From assembly GCA_033439685.1 (NCBI GenBank), contig JAUEDM010000003.1:3068001-3132000 (forward strand): 64,000 nt of DNA, given 5' to 3'. A program made the translations under genes and the position numbers. Shown here piece by piece: positions 1-14,300 of this stretch; the first letter of the stretch is position 1, and every line of letters begins with the position of its first letter. The notes beneath the pieces were generated by a model, which saw nothing but the letters and a program-made list of their open reading frames with translations, was not told where the DNA came from and did not search any database. This stretch comes from Apodospora peruviana. Taxonomy: Eukaryota; Ascomycota; Sordariomycetes; Sordariales; Lasiosphaeriaceae.

Positions 1-2993
1 TGAGACACGGTGATAGACGGCTGCCGCACTTCCAGACTGGCCTCCATTATGCCCTCAAGTTTCTTCAACAGCACGTCGAGAGGCTCGTTACATATTTCAG
101 CCTCGGCTCGCAATGCCGCTTCGAGCCGCGGCCGCAGTTGTCCCAACATCCTCTTAGCAACGCGCCTCCGGTAATTAGCATCAGAGTGACTGCCGCGCTT
201 AACGGATACTGTGTCTATGGTTTCGACGCCTGGTTCGTCGGCTGATGAAGAAATCGTCGCAGAGTTGATCCCAACGTTGATGGATTGGCAGAGATCACGG
301 ACAAATTCCAGTGTGGTTGTATGGTAGCGCCGCTCCAATTTGTCCTGCAGCTCTACTAAACCCTGCTTGAAGATGTTTTTGTCGAGTCTAGTGGGATGTT
401 AATGAAGTGTCCTTGGTGAGGGAAATTGCATGTTACTCACAAAAATGCCTTCTCAACCACTGGCACAAGCATTTTGTAGACAGGGAAGTAGCAGGTGTCG
501 ACAAAATCCAGCTCAATCTCAGCAGCCTCAAGTTTGTTGGCCTCGCGCTGGACAACCTCCTCCGCTAATGCCTTAAGCTGCTCGATGTCACTTTGGAGAC
601 GTCGAGCGAAGTCAATCCGGCTAGCCAGTCGTGTTTTCCCAGATGGACCCATGGTAGTATAGTCACGCCTAGTCAGCTCCATAGAGGTGAATGTCTCCAT
701 CTGAAGCTGGAGCCGCTTGAGCAGCGCTGCGCCACGGCGGGCTTCCCGCTTGAGGGTCCAGTACCGACATGCCTCGCTCACGAAGTCTCTACGCTTGTGA
801 ATAGTGAAGCGCGCGAGCGAGCTCTCCACCTGATCATAGACTGCCTGTGGAATAATAGGCGCTCCGGAGGGCAGCTTCCAGAGATTCTTGGCCGGCTGGC
901 CTGTTTTCTTGTCGCCCAATGCCGCCGAAACTGTGGCGCCGGTCATTTGTGACTCGTCAGGGGGGTGCTCGGTGATGGCGTGACGATGGGTGGCGGCTAG
1001 TTGCTGCGCCGAGGCTGGACTGTCTGCCCAGAGTCGACCCTTCATCGTGCGCTTATAGAAGCGCTTCGCCTGTCTGGTTGCCTGAGTGACGCCGTTTTCT
1101 TTCGCGTAGTCTTGCGGACAATGCTTATCGCAGTAGGCTTTGAGCGGAAGGCCGCCATCGGGGAATGCGAGACCACCCTGGCTGTTCTTCATCTTAAGAT
1201 ACAGTCGACTCCGCCTGGCGCACGTTACATGGAAGGCTTGATAGCAGCTTTTGTTAGAACACTGAATGCAGGCCCCCATGCGCTGATTGCAGATGTAGCA
1301 CGTCAACTTCCACCTAGTCTTCGGGACTTTTTCCACCTCCATCACCGGCTCCATGAACGTGTGGTTCCCCAGTGAGACCTCTGGTATCCACATTGCACAC
1401 AATAAGTGTGCCCATTTGGATGAGTTGGTCTGCTTGAATGCGCCGTCCGTATTCGGGCAAAATATGCACGTCTGCAAAATCAGCAACCTGAAACCCAAAA
1501 TATCGGGAAGCATATGAACTTACCGGAATGCCTCGCCCAATAAGCTGACACTTGCGACATAGCCATTGGCCCTCGGGGATGAAGGGAACGCCATAGCACT
1601 CCTGGTGGACAGCTAGGTCACACCCATCGCAGAACACGATTGCATTCGTGTTCTCGCAATCGCCGTCGTCACAAATGGCGCATTTGCTATCCTGTTCTTC
1701 GCCGGCCTGCGGCTCCCCGTTCACTGCAGCTGCTGAACTGGACCTCGGCCTGTGAGTCTGCGGCGGCTTCGGGTTCGGCTTTGGTATTCTCTTTTCAAGA
1801 GCATGCCACTCCTTCTCAATCTTTGTTATTGTAATCTCAAAGATCTCGCGAGTTATCGGGGCGAGCTCTGAGGCTTTCCGTTGAGAATTGAGCTTCTCAA
1901 GCCACATATCATCCTGCTCGTCCATGTCGTACTCTACTCTGCCGACAATTCCTGCGGGGTGTTGGATCGTCTCGCCATCCGCCTTAGCCGCAACAGACTG
2001 GTCAAGGTCCTCCTCAGCATTCGCATCCGTGGATTTTATCAACTTGCGATCAGGTCTAATAAAGTTGTCGCTTTCTTGATATCCCACATTCATCATCGAC
2101 TTCTCGACGTATCGTGCCTGGCCAAATGTTTTGCTCTCAAAAAGGGAGACTCGATTGGTCCTACGGTACGACGGTAGTTTCAGTTCTAGTTTTTCTTTCG
2201 GCGTTTGGTTGTGTATCGGGAGGACCTTGGGGGTCTTGGGAGTCAACCCTAGGTCCAGGGGCCTGGACGCATATAGGGAAACAGATTCTCTCGTTGGTCT
2301 CCCAAGTCGACGCCTGCTAGGCGTGTCAAGTAGTGACGCTCCAAGAGAGGGTTTGCCCTGCCCACTCGGCGTGGTATTTGTCGGGCCCAGCAGCCCTGGG
2401 TTTGCCTCCTTCGTTGGGGTACTAGCGCCGTTCAGAGGCGCACCTGGCGTCTGGAGGCCCGGAGTCGGTGGCACCGATTTTAAAATTATTCCGTCAACTT
2501 CTTCTGCTGGGAATATCATGAAAGTCGCCTCGATGTCAAGATTAGGGTGAAACTCTTCCCAGCCACGTTCTTCTCGAGGTTTGTAGCCCTCGCTTTGAAC
2601 AACGGCTGCGGCAACAGCTGCCGCTGAGCTGTATTGCATCTCATCGAGCTTATCCCGGTTCACAGCTGTCCTGATTCGAGTACTTCGCTCTCGGCGTGGG
2701 AAGATGGATGGGGAGGCATTCGAGAACTTCCCAGCTGGCGCTCGCGCCCGTGGGGCGGTTGTCGCGATAGCAGGGGGGTCGGCTGGGGTTTCTTTGCCAT
2801 CCTCATCGACAAAGCGACCGCCACCACCAGGCCCACCGGGTATGTAACGCTTCTTCTTGAGAGGCGGTTCAGAGGCCGTCAGGTTTGTGGTTGACTTCCT
2901 GACGCGAGACGCGCTCGCCGAGCCGCCTGACTTGGGACGGCCCCTAGGGCGGCCCCTGACAATTCGTCTCGGCGTTGCTGGCGACGGAGCCAT
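1..2993 (-). CDS. NTO1-like PHD/extended-PHD protein (NuA3-type histone acetyltransferase subunit), 3' end outside window
   Basis: The gene reads leftward and runs off the left edge. Exon 1 is 2993-1524, with introns at 1523-1472 (GTAAGT...GCAG) and 440-388 (GTGAGT...TAG); both splices keep the frame. The N-terminus has an AT-hook-like RGRPRGRPK, then a disordered part, then an Enhancer-of-polycomb-like stretch at about 350-410. A C4HC3 PHD finger follows at about 438-482 (CAIC...CDGC...HQEC...CRKC). After the first intron comes the extended PHD (CIFC, WAHLLC, CYIC, CIQC, FHVTC), which is the BRPF/JADE/Nto1 arrangement. In known members these fingers read histone H3 and scaffold a MYST acetyltransferase. 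The last exon has a bromodomain-like fragment (KNIFKQGLVELQDKLERRY), but too little is visible to confirm it. The chosen ATG is followed by the AT hook. Family assignment is strong; the complex is inferred. Confidence 0.88.
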
Positions 2994-4793
2994 CGTCGAC
3001 AGCCGAGATCGCGGCTCGTATCGAAGACGACAGTGCAGGAGGGAGGGGGCGGTGGGAAGTTGGGAGGTTAGAATGATGACCGTGTCGAGGTCAGCGCGCG
3101 AGGGGTCATGCGAGGCGGTCGTATTTTGGATTCTGGCATTGGAAATAGATGGTCAGACAGGCCGTGGCTGACGCGTCCGAGAGCATATAGGCAGCGAAAA
3201 GCGTCGACGTGATGGCGGGAGATGGGTGATGGTCTGGTGAGGGCGGTCGGTTTTGACGACGTGACGTTCTGGAAAACGCGAGGAGCCGTGTGGCACCTGT
3301 CCAATCAGCTGCATTTGAGCAGGGTGCCCCTCGCTCCGTGGCTTACGTAACGAATGCCGCCGCCTGCCAAACACACTTCGACAGGGATGTGGCTCTGAGC
3401 TGATTATCAGATTGAAGTGGGGCGCGGGGGAAGCTTGAGAAACCTTGATAAGAGCTGGAGCTGTTTGCTGAATTTGGCTCATCTTCATCTGATTTCACGT
3501 GCAAGTTGGCGATCCTATTCACAAGGTAAACCAGTAACGCGCTCGCGCTCTCTCTCCGAACTCACGATACTGTTGTTCTTTACTGTCCAAAGTCTACCGC
3601 TGTTGATCTGATTTTCATGGAGATCGCAAAACCCCTACCACCCTTTAACTGCACACCACCTGCAGGCCAAGTGGAGGAGACATCCCTTCGTGCATGGAGC
3701 CAAAGCTTGAGAACTTCAGCTAAACATTTCAACTTCGATTATCCCCGGAAACAACCCCATGGATATGAAATTGCAATCACATATTAGCTGTCGCGAAAGT
3801 ATCACTAGTGAATATAACTGAAGTTGACTAACTCCGTCCCCAACATCAACAAGTACAGCATATCAGGAGCCGAACTGGCTCAGTCTTGGCACTTCTCCAA
3901 CTCGTTTTGCGCATGTTCTGACGTGTTTTGGACAGCAGCATCGCATTGCGCCAGGCCAATCAGGGACTGAGCGCATAGGCGCCGAAAATAATTGAAAGCT
4001 CCAGAAGAAGGGATGCTGGATTGTGGATGCGCTCTCTCGATGATCTCGATGCCGCTAACCCCGGATCTCAACCGATCCCCAGGCCCCAGCTGTTGCTCTT
4101 TGCTTTTCCGCAGGCACACTTGATCCGCCAATAGATTTACGTCCCCTGTCCGGACGATCCGGGTCGATTCCCGCGCAACCAAATTCCATGCCTCGAATGA
4201 CGAGTGGCTCCATCCGGGTCAGTCTGATTTCACATGAAGTCATGGAGTCTTGTCCAATCCGTCTTGCAGTGCCGCGATTTCCGGCCCTGAAAATTCAAGG
4301 GGCCAAGATCCAATTTTACAAACAGGTAAAAAAGAAATCATAAACGACGTACTACCAGTGTACACGCAATGAATGATTCATACAACATCGCACATCCCTC
4401 GCCAAACATGGGCGTTTCTTTATCGCTTGGACCCCATGGCTCGTTGTTCGTCTCAAGTGAGACGGCGGCCTCTATCTTCAGCGCCACCCGGTCGGTACCC
4501 AAGGACAGGGTACTTTGGCTTACCATGTTCCCCTCGGTCGGGTGATATGCAACAGTCTGACCACATCCATTACCGGGACTATCCATTCAATCCGTAAATT
4601 GTACCAGAGATCGAAGGCGGTCAGCAAAGCCCAACCATGCACACGTACGAGCGCGGCTGTCGCAGGTGAGGCTTCTACCGACCCCAACCCCAACGTTAAA
4701 GTTAGTATGAAGTGGAAGGGATACTACACGACGGTTGGCGAATTTAACGTTCTGCGTTGAGTTGACGGTGATCATGGTATTTCATAGGGCAAT

Positions 4794-4836
<43 letters not shown>

Positions 4837-5683
4837 TATATATGCAAACTGCACTCAGCCCGTGTGTCGCAATCAAACACCCGAAGAAGAATAGGAACAA
4901 AAGCAAAAAACTATATCCATGGTAGGGACTCGACAGAAAATCTCCTCCTTGTGATGGGAAAGAACAAACTAATCACCAACATGACACCCATGGCCAGCCA
5001 GGGAGCCCAATCCCAAAGACATTAAACCACCAGACAAAGAAGCCTTCATTTACCAACGACAGACACCAGTTGATGACAGAGATATACCCAATCCGCATTT
5101 AAGAACAAAGGGGAACTTGAAACTTGAAACATATTAGCAAACAAGCCAGTCCTGCTACCATATGGCCATATCTCAAACAAGAAACCACCAAACATTCAAG
5201 AGCAAACTGTCAGGTAGGTAGGTACCTAGGTACACCCCTTCGCTCAACAAGCCGCTTCACCCCGCGCAGTCAATCACGCACTTCCAAGAAAGCAAAGATC
5301 GAATTTCACGGTGCTCGATCACACTCCACACTCGGCAAACTGTCAACATAGGACGGACCCAGGATAGAGGATAGGTAAGGTGGTAAAAGAACAATCAATT
5401 TCCATTTGTGGGCCGAAACGCCTCCTTCCCAAACCCAAAAGGACAACGCCGGTACGCTATGCTCCTAATATGATATCTCGAATGGTAATAAAATGCACAA
5501 GCCGGTCCCAACCTAATCCATGAAACATCAACAACCATCGTGCCCGGAGCCAAAAGTGGGGATAAGGGGTATTCCAACATGTATCCAGCAACAAGCCTCA
5601 ATCCTACAATGCATATACCAAGTCTTTAGAAGTGAAAATGAAGATATGTATGCACAAAACACCGGGGTATCTCAGATGAAGGT
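2994..5683. other. intergenic: promoter of the NTO1-like gene and 3' flank of the LRR gene
   Basis: I see no protein gene in this 2.7 kb. Open frames are short and lack recognisable motifs. The left part should hold the NTO1-like promoter, since that gene starts at 2993 and reads left. The right part should hold the 3' UTR of the LRR gene ending at 5684. It also contains the CA microsatellite and a perfect 12-bp palindrome (GTACCTAGGTAC, 5222-5233) of a type repeated elsewhere in the window. Confidence 0.6.
4797..4834. repeat. (CA)19 microsatellite
   Basis: There are 38 bases of uninterrupted CA dinucleotide in an intergenic stretch. It is a simple sequence repeat that is likely length-variable between isolates. 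Confidence 0.98.
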
Positions 5684-8336
5684 CTATCTTAGCGTCCGGC
5701 CACTATGGATAGCTTGGACGCTCGCAGCTCTCGGGGTACTCGAATTTGTGTGTAAGGGGGAGGCGCCGCCAAACTGAGCGGCAGCAGCCTCATGGTAGTC
5801 AGGCGGGCGGGAAGCAGGATCCCAGCCCTCTTCGCTCAGAACGCTTAGGTAGCCGGTCCCCACCTGGTCGCGAAGAGCCTCAATCTTGCGACGGTACAGC
5901 TCGCCGCCAACATCGCAATCTGGGTTATCTTTCCATAGATTTGTGGAAGGAGGGCTGTTGTGAGTCGGGTAAATAGGGGGAAGTTGAGGTATGCCGCCCG
6001 TGTCCATTCTCGGAGTCTCGGGAAGCGTGTTTGGCATCGGACTATCGACCGGAGCCTTCTGAGTCACCTTCTGCGTCTCCGGGTCCTGGGAAACGCGGTA
6101 ATTGTTGTCCTCAATGATCGGGATACCCAAGTCACCACCAACTGCGTATCGGTCCACGGGATGGGCATGTGGCACTGGGTTGTCACTCGTAGCTAGGTCG
6201 ACAATGCGTCGCTTGGGCGCCCTTCGACGGCGGGTCGAGCTTGTGTTGACCTCACTGGAGGCACTCTTGGGCACTGGCCGCTCTTTTCGAAGGACGGCGG
6301 GTTCCTTCACAGGCGGGTCGTAGATGATTGCTGGCTTGCTAACATTAACCGCGGGTATTTCTTGCGGTTGGGGCTTTATCACAGGCACAGCCGGGAGTTC
6401 GGCTGCACACTCCACCAAGTATCGCTTCTCGGAGTACGTTGGTCCTGTGGCATCAATCGTGATGTCCTCGGTGTACCCGGGTGTTTTCCGGAAAAGGTTG
6501 AAAATCGTCACGCGATAGTCCCGGTGAGTGCGTGTAAAGGGGTTTCCTTCTACATAGACTTCGCGTATTTCAGGAATACCGGTGAGCCTCGCCAGCTCCA
6601 TGGGATCTGTCAGCCGATTGTCCCTCAGATCTAGTCTTTCAAGCGGATAGAGCTTCTCGATTCCGGCAATCGATTGCAGACGATTGGCCCGCAGGTTGAG
6701 GGCGGTAATGGCAGGCAGCGGATTGCGCGTCAGCGAGTGCAACGAGTCTATCATGCAATGAGCCAAGTTCAAAGCCCGCAAGGCAGTCAAATTTGCAAGA
6801 CTGTCGGGAATCTGGGTGAACAGATTCGATGAAAGATCGAGTGAATGAAGAGTATTGGCGAGTGGCGCGAGACTCGAAGCGGAAATCGTTGTCAATGAGT
6901 TATCCGCTAGGCTGAGATGCTTGAGGAAGCGCCACTTGGACGCCGGAAGGATTCCCATGGACAAGAGATTTGAGGAGCTTCCATGGGAGTTGTGCCATGA
7001 GTCTGAAAGGCTAGAGTGGGAGCTTCCTGATCCAGATCGCCGGACCTTGTAGGATCCACGCACGTTAGCAGATCCATTTCTGGAACTCGAAGGCCGACGA
7101 GGAGAGTGGCTCCGGGGTCTAGAAGATGCCTTAGTGGGTGACTTTGGTATGCCATCACTGTCAGCCCTTCCGACTGAAGGCCGCCTCATATCTCGGACAT
7201 GTGGTACATCCTGGTCCACTCCAGCATCGCTGCTAAGCGAGCCAACGGGCAGATCTGTCGTCGACCTTCTCGCTGCTGGAGAACCGGGAGCGGAAGTGGA
7301 CTTGTGCAACTCGGCTTGCGGCATCGTAGGGCTCCTTCGTGGACTGGTCGATCCTCCCCAGTTTGTGGTTGGAGATGTCTGCGTTTTAGAAGTGCGACGT
7401 CGTCGCTTGTCCATATCATCAAGCACGATGTCGATCAAGATATCGGCTGGATCGTCAAGACTTGCACGTTTGACCGTGAGGGAGCGGAGCTGGTCCGCAA
7501 GCCTATCCCAGCCGAAAAACTGCCTGAAGTCGATGTCGCTCACCTCGAGAGCCTGTACATTCTTAAATACGTATAAGGGTACAGCCGAGTCAAAAGGGAA
7601 CTCCTCATAGCCTTTGATCAGTCGCGCACGCCAATCAGGCGCCAGTCTAAGACATGGGATTTTCGTGAAGGCGGAATAGAGATACTTCAGGTCAGCTTGT
7701 AGCGCAGCTTTTTGCCTCTCGGTTCGCGTCGCTGATATGCTCGAACCGATTCCGAAGTTAGCCCAAAGAGCAGACATGCCTGACATAACACTCCTTATAC
7801 TCGAGACGGAGCGGATTGAGCCGACGTCGGAGCCGCGGCTCTTGGAGCGCTGAGATTGCCCCAGAAAAGATACATAGTTCGCCGAGGTGGTGCTGTCGTG
7901 CAAGTTCTCGAGACGGACCTTCATCGGCCCAACGGGGATACCTAGTTCTTCGAAGCGCGAGAGGAGGTAGAACAAGTGGTGAGGGGTGAGAGCCAACTTT
8001 GCCGACTTCACGGTATGGGATGTAAAGCTCAAGGAGCCGAGCGACAAGGCTGCCGCTAATGTGCTCGATGTAGACGCCGAGGTTGAGGGTCGCTCCGGGA
8101 CGGGTGGCGACGACGGCACCGCTAACGAAGCGACCGACGATACGCTCTGGGACGATCCATGGCGAGGTGTGTTTTGCCTTTTAAACTGAAGGGCATTCGC
8201 AAGTGCCTTTTCGTGCGTCCGCACAAAGCTAGACAGTTGCTGTTGGACCGAGCCGTTAGCGTCGTCCAGGCTCGTAGGAAACGGGAAATCAAGGGTGACA
8301 TACCTTTATGAAGAACTCCCCGTCTTCCGAATCCAT
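5684..8336 (-). CDS. leucine-rich-repeat protein with long disordered regions
   Basis: The predicted product is about 862 aa. Exon 1 encodes only 11 residues (MDSEDGEFFIK, 8336-8304). The 64-bp intron 8303-8240 (GTATGT...CAACAG, CTAAC branch point) leads into a long exon. A GTG inside that exon is not needed as a start, because the upstream ATG exon splices in frame. Residues about 1-260 form a conserved-looking N-terminal region, 290-430 is Ser/Arg/Pro-rich and probably disordered, and 446-581 holds about five LRRs (LKHLSLADNSL, LHSLDLSSNLF, LRALNLAHC, ITALNLRANRL, LERLDLRDNRL) with an LRR-cap-like end (VEGNPF). The C-terminal 260 residues are basic and proline-rich. LRRs of this SDS22/nischarin type bind proteins. 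I recall similar uncharacterised LRR proteins across fungi but cannot name a partner, so the function is unknown. Confidence 0.88.
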
Positions 8337-11300
8337 TTTTACAGGTAAGAATGCATTCCGGTGAAAAATCGAAAGGAGTGAGTATGACTAATCCCCAGCC
8401 TCGAAGGCGACGGGATGAAGACACGGCTCGACTGGGGCCGGTAGCTATTATTTTCTGTCGGCGTGGGTGAACCCTCTGGTACTCGGGGCGTCGGTGAGGA
8501 ATTTGTTGTGGCAAAAGTCGGACAGCAGCCTGCGCGGTGTCATGTGTTAGTTGATCTGTCAGATCGCACACACGGTTGTGTTTTGTTCGTTTTCGGCGGA
8601 AAGTGCCTGATTCAGCAGCAGGCAGAACACGCAATCAGACGAAATTGGAATTTGAAAGCCCGGATCCGGAGCCGGGACAGTGAATCGAAGTCGATCAAGA
8701 AGTTGAAAATGTAGTTCGGTCGTAAGTTGGCTCGACAAGGTTTGGCGGAGATCATCCGAGTCAAGTAAGACTAAGTCGACCTCGAAAGTGGGGGAAGTGA
8801 AAGCGCGGCGTGTAATATAAGGTCTGTCTGACGGCTGCCACAGTATCGTGGTGTAACAAGGCGTCCGATCCTGGTCTTTTGTCTGGTCGCCAGGGCCGAC
8901 TCTGAGCCTCCACGGCCGGCCGTTTCAAGGCTGCTCGGTGGTCGGTGGTTTCAAGGCAGGTGTTGGCACAAAACGGGTATCGGGATGGATTGCAATGCTC
9001 GACTCCCACAATTAAGGCAGGATACCGACCCCTCGGCGCGACAAAGGCAAGGCAGTGCAGCCTGCTGGGACCGGTCTGGCCGGCGGTGCAGAGGGAGGGG
9101 CGGGTGAGGAATGAACAAGATCACGCGCAGGCACAAAGGTGTAGTAAGGTGTGGGCGGGATGCGAGGCCAAAACCACGGAACCATCACCGCTGCGGATAG
9201 CGGCGAGGAATGACCAGATGGCTTCCATCTCGCATCTCTTGCAATCCCTCTCGCAACATCGTCGGAACACAGGCGGTCGGACGACCCTCACCACCGCAGC
9301 AGGGTCTCGGGAAGCAGCGGCAATAGACGAGGAATGCGAGCCGGAACAGAGGAGCACAACCGTTGGAACGGGCCAGACATCGAACCATGGCAAAAAAACG
9401 AGGCCGAGGAAACACAGGTTACTCACCCTTTGAAAGTCCAGCCTAGCAATTCGGTGCGATCACGGATGGCAAGCCAAGCGTGCACTTCGGATCCGTGCCA
9501 CAGCGAAACCGTGCCCAAAAAAATAGCCAACACCGCCGTCGGATGCTTCGAAGAAGGAAGGGAGGACCGAAGGAGGCGGGAGAGTTCGCAACAATTAAAA
9601 AAGAGAATTAGAAGAAAAGGAGAGACCCTGATCCCGACAATCCGTTCTCTCAACTCACACTCGCTCTCACGATGGTGCTGGTTGTTGCGTTCCCGGTGTA
9701 ACCACGACAACAACGAGGGGAGAAGGAGAAAAGAAAGGGTCTTTTCCAGCCAGAAAGCCGAGGGGGAGATGAGCGACTAAATTAAAATCACGGTGGGTGC
9801 GGAGCGGAGCGTTACGGTAGGCGGGCTACTTCTTTTCTTCATGGGTATCCAGATTAGCGGCACTAGCAATGGGCGCAACCTGGAAGCGCCTGCCCCCCTA
9901 ACCTTGTCAGTGCCAGCGGCCCACTTCACCCCTCCACTTATCGGCGGGGGGCGCTCTTGTCCTTTGAAAGTTCAAGATTTGAAGATACCTAAGGTACCTA
10001 CCTACCTACGATATGAATTCGTCCTTTTGCAGCTGGAGGATATGGATTTTCAAACTTTGAACTTCGATATGCGATCGCGGGATCATCATCTCACCATGTT
10101 CCGCAATAATCGCTCGATGGCAGTTGCCTTGATCTGACCATTCTACGCGCTGTCACATGGCGACCTCACCTCACTCCCGTCAGCGCGAACACCTGCGCCC
10201 GACGCTGTAATAAACGGCCTGGCTGTCAGCGACAGGAGGCTGCCCAGGCAATTTGAACAATGCCATATCAACCTTGAATTCCAGCACCGATCGAATCTAC
10301 TGCATGCATGTCCCTCTCTCTCACACACACACCCGTTTCCGTGCTTTTCACACTGTCCTTCCAGACAGATCACCGGCTCTGTCAGGCAATCTTGAACGAC
10401 TCTCTCCACAAACCAGCCGACTCTTTGAGATTTGTGGCCTTGTCCTCCAGCTGCACCTCAAGGGGACGAGGACGCGCACAGTGCAGTGAGACCCGAGATA
10501 TCTGCGAGGTAACATCTGTGGCTAGCTGCTCAAGCATGTTTTGTCGTCCCGCCGTCAACCTCCTATTTGGCTGAGGGACCAATATCAATCATCATTGGAG
10601 GACGTCGACACCCTTTCAGCAGCAACAGCCGCTTCACGATAGCCCGGGCTTCTCACCGTCATTTCGTTACTAGGTAGGCCCATATCCCGGCAGAGGCATC
10701 CATTTACTCGACGTCGCTGTCAATGCACCACACTCATCATCTGTCATGCTACCTCCCGAGGCAATACATCTGCCTTTGCATATGTGCAGCAACAGAGCAG
10801 AAGCAGAAGCAAACCAGCTGGGCACGCATCGTCATGGAACTTGGTGGAATTTGGAGATGAACAGCATTGAGAAAATGATACCGCATCCGGCTCACTTTCG
10901 TGGGTTTCCAAGGAGCTCTGGCATTGTCGGGCCAATGGCAATCGCCGAACGGCCTGCATCAAGCCTCGCAGCGCTTCTGCAGGATGCTGCATGTCTCAAG
11001 CCAGAGTGGTTTTAGTGGATGGCCGCCAAACTTGAAAAGCCCGGCCGGCGATTGCAGCTGTGAAGGTTTACAATAGCGATCCCGGCCCGGTTCATTGACA
11101 GACCAGTTCACAAGTTCAAAAACTCTTTCCATCCGGCCACGACGACAGGTTGGACGTTTTAAGCATACTTGACTTGAAATACAGCTCGGCCTGAACTAAA
11201 CAACCCGCAGAGAAGGACGGCAAGCATGGATATTGCCTATCTGACTTGGCCGCCAAGACCGGCGGATCACAGTTGAATACACTGTACGGAGCCGGTCGTG

Positions 11301-14300
11301 CTGAACGGCCTCCGCTGCCCTGGTTTGAACTTTTGAAGCACGATCTTCTGTCAGGGCAGAAGATAATAGTGGAGGTCCCCCTATCGCCTACCAACTTTGG
11401 CTGCTTGTCATTCGTGAAGATCTTTCCGTCATCACAAAATGCGAACGCACATCGAACAATCGATTGTTAGACATGATCTTTTTCCTACTCGAACGACTGT
11501 CATTCAGCACATGTTCAGACGCCCGTAAGATATCGCGGTGTTTACACTTCACTCCAGCGCAACGCCGTGGGATTGTTTACTTCGGCTCGACACCTGCTCG
11601 CTAGGTTTCCCCCGGAACCGGTGATTAAAACCCAAACGGATCTCAATGCATTGCTCCAAGTGGTTTTACCCAAATTACAGGCTGCCGTAGCCTGTCTGAC
11701 GTGACGTTGTCAACCCGTGAGCACGGTCGCTGATGAATTCAGCGCGTTTACGCCCGCGAATGAGAACAACTCCAAAGCACAAGCCTTCTCCATTAAGTCG
11801 GCGGGTGCTGGCCTTGACATCTAGACAACAAACAACATTGTGGTGTTTTTGTTCTCTCGAACTTCCCGATATCATCCGTCCGGTTGCTCTATGCAGGCCC
11901 CGTCAATTACGTCGTTAACATTGAAGAAACGGGTCGATATCGACAGAGAAACGTGCTCCGTCCCTGCTCCACTACCACTACACGCCATTGTCTGGAAGAA
12001 TCCGGAAGCCTTCTGAGTTTCTGACAGCTTCAGGGTCCAAGTTGTACAGATTCGGTAAAGAGCACGCTATGCCCAGGTTGTCAGGTGCAAGCCAGCGTGA
12101 TTGGGATCCTAGCAGGCCCATGTCAGTCCGTGCACGATTCGCCAGTTCTGTTCCGGGGTTAAATCTTAAAAATCACCAAAGGCGCCCGCGCTGATGGGCC
12201 GTAATCCGTGCTTTCTAACCAACGGACTCTGCTGCGGTCGGCCACCATCCATCTGCGACAACATCCGAAGACCGATCGTTAAAAATAAAGGAGAGCCGCA
12301 ATCGCGTGACCCGTTTTAAAGCCGCGGCTTTGACTCCAGCCAGGCATCAGACCGACTGCCCGTTTGGCATGCTCAAGATATTCCATTCCGCTTCTTTTTT
12401 CATTTACCCTGCCCTTTGGATGCCATGCCATGTCCTAGACCTCAACCAGGGCACCCTACGCCGTGGCATTCTGCTTGATACCTACCCGACATGGGGTTTG
12501 CATTCACGGCCTCTGCCGTGCCTCCCTCCAACGAACCATCTTGATCCAATCGACGAGGATCCATCGTCCGCTCGCACAAACAATGACATAGCACGCGGAC
12601 TTTGGATATTGCCCTGTGTTACTGGCCACGGTTGCCGAATGCCGGGATCTGGAAATTCGGGGTCCAATTGCGTGAAAACGGCGGTAGCCTTCCATCTAGA
12701 CTGACTGCATAGAGATGAGCAGATCGTGCGCCCCAGACTTAGGTATTTAATCATTGGCCTGGGGGTATACGATACGCGCAATTATGTCATACCTCCGCAA
12801 CCCACCAAAAGCCTCGGTGCCTCATAATTTTTCATGGGGGAGAGGCATGTCAATGGCTCAGCTAGCCCCGCCATGCAGATAGCTTATCGGCTGCCACACC
12901 CCACCACGCCTACTTCACGGGATCCAGTTGCCGTACGACCCTTTCAACTAGCACGAGTCCCACGACATGAAGCCGCATGAGCCGGCCATGGGAGTTGCTC
13001 ACCTCTCACGCTACTCGCCCACCTGACCGTGCTGCTGACCTTGCGGCTTGACTGACGACTGCAGTGACAGATCCCGACGACGACGACGACGGGGTCTTTC
13101 CGGACTAGGGAAGCCGGTTTCTTTGGTTTGGCTAACGGCATGTGAGCCATGCACCTCGACCACAGACAGTGACAGCGACGACCCTGCATCGAGCACCAAC
13201 AGCATTGATTGCTTGTCCAGTGTCACTCACCTCGTGGCATTCCGCGTACAAGTGTCGTCGTCGCTGACTACGGCTGAAGACGGTCAAAGGACTCGGGGAT
13301 CGCGGGTTTCGGATACTTGCAGCTTCATTCGAGCGTTTTACTTGTCGCCACCAGAAGACGACCATCGCCTTCATTGCAGACTCATATTCGGCACGTTGGC
13401 ACCAGCTCCTATTGCCAGTGCTATCTTCAATGTGTGGACATGCGTCAAAAACAATCCGCACTCATAATCACCGCGATAGTTTCTTTGTAACCTTTGTTTG
13501 CTTTTGGTATGTTAAGGTCCCACGGTCTAGATCTATACGCTGCTGCAGTCTCACCGCTACTGACTGTAGTGCCCATCCTTTGAAGATGTCTCAATCTTGG
13601 GCCAACAGCGAATTATCGCGAGCCTATCTGATAAAGGATGCACGCACGCCGCTTTGGCACTGGCAGTTTGCTGCTGCTACTGGCCACCTTGTCGATTAGA
13701 AAGAGAGTTGCCCAGACCTCAGAAGAAAATAATTCCGTACTCCCGTGGATACACACGATGCAGATATCCTGTCAAATCGGGAGCCGTGCCCAAAAGTGCG
13801 AAGGGCGGTGGAGATGCAGCAAGAATGCATTTCTCTTGGTCATAGTGCTACAGGACCGTATACCGGTAGGCACTGGCGAATGGCTGGCCCCCAGAGTATG
13901 CCAAGCTCGACCGACATATCGCTACTTTCAAAGAGGTGCCCTATTCCGTCAACCCGCCCCCGAGCCGCTCCAAAGACGGGGTGCACGACGATCTACTCTT
14001 CTGGTTTGTACCGGTTTACGCCAGTCGTCGTAGATCAGGTTGAGGCCAGGTTCACACAACACAAGATCATCGAGAGCGCGAGACCATGTAGGTTTCCCGT
14101 CCTATTCCGTGGCTGGTTCGTGCGGTCTCCTCCATGGGCCGCCTTCCTCCGACGACTCTTGGCCCAGCCGGTCAGCCACCTCCTGTCGGCCCGCACGGAG
14201 GTCAGTCAGTTGGACATCTCTCGTTGACAGTCAAGATACCTTACCGCGTTGATGTAGAGCGTGGAAGGTTTCTTTCTGGCGCGTCAACTAGGGATGTTCC

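Noticed and set aside
4140..4175. GGGTCGATTCCCG, resembling a tRNA T arm
   Set aside because: The loop lacks the TTC sequence and no acceptor or anticodon stem fits around it.
8122..8634. 170-codon minus-strand frame over the LRR gene start
   Set aside because: It overlaps the true first exon and intron of the LRR gene in another frame.
13638..14252. Overlapping open frames of 70-160 codons
   Set aside because: Several frames are open at once and none resembles a protein family; no splice connections extend them.
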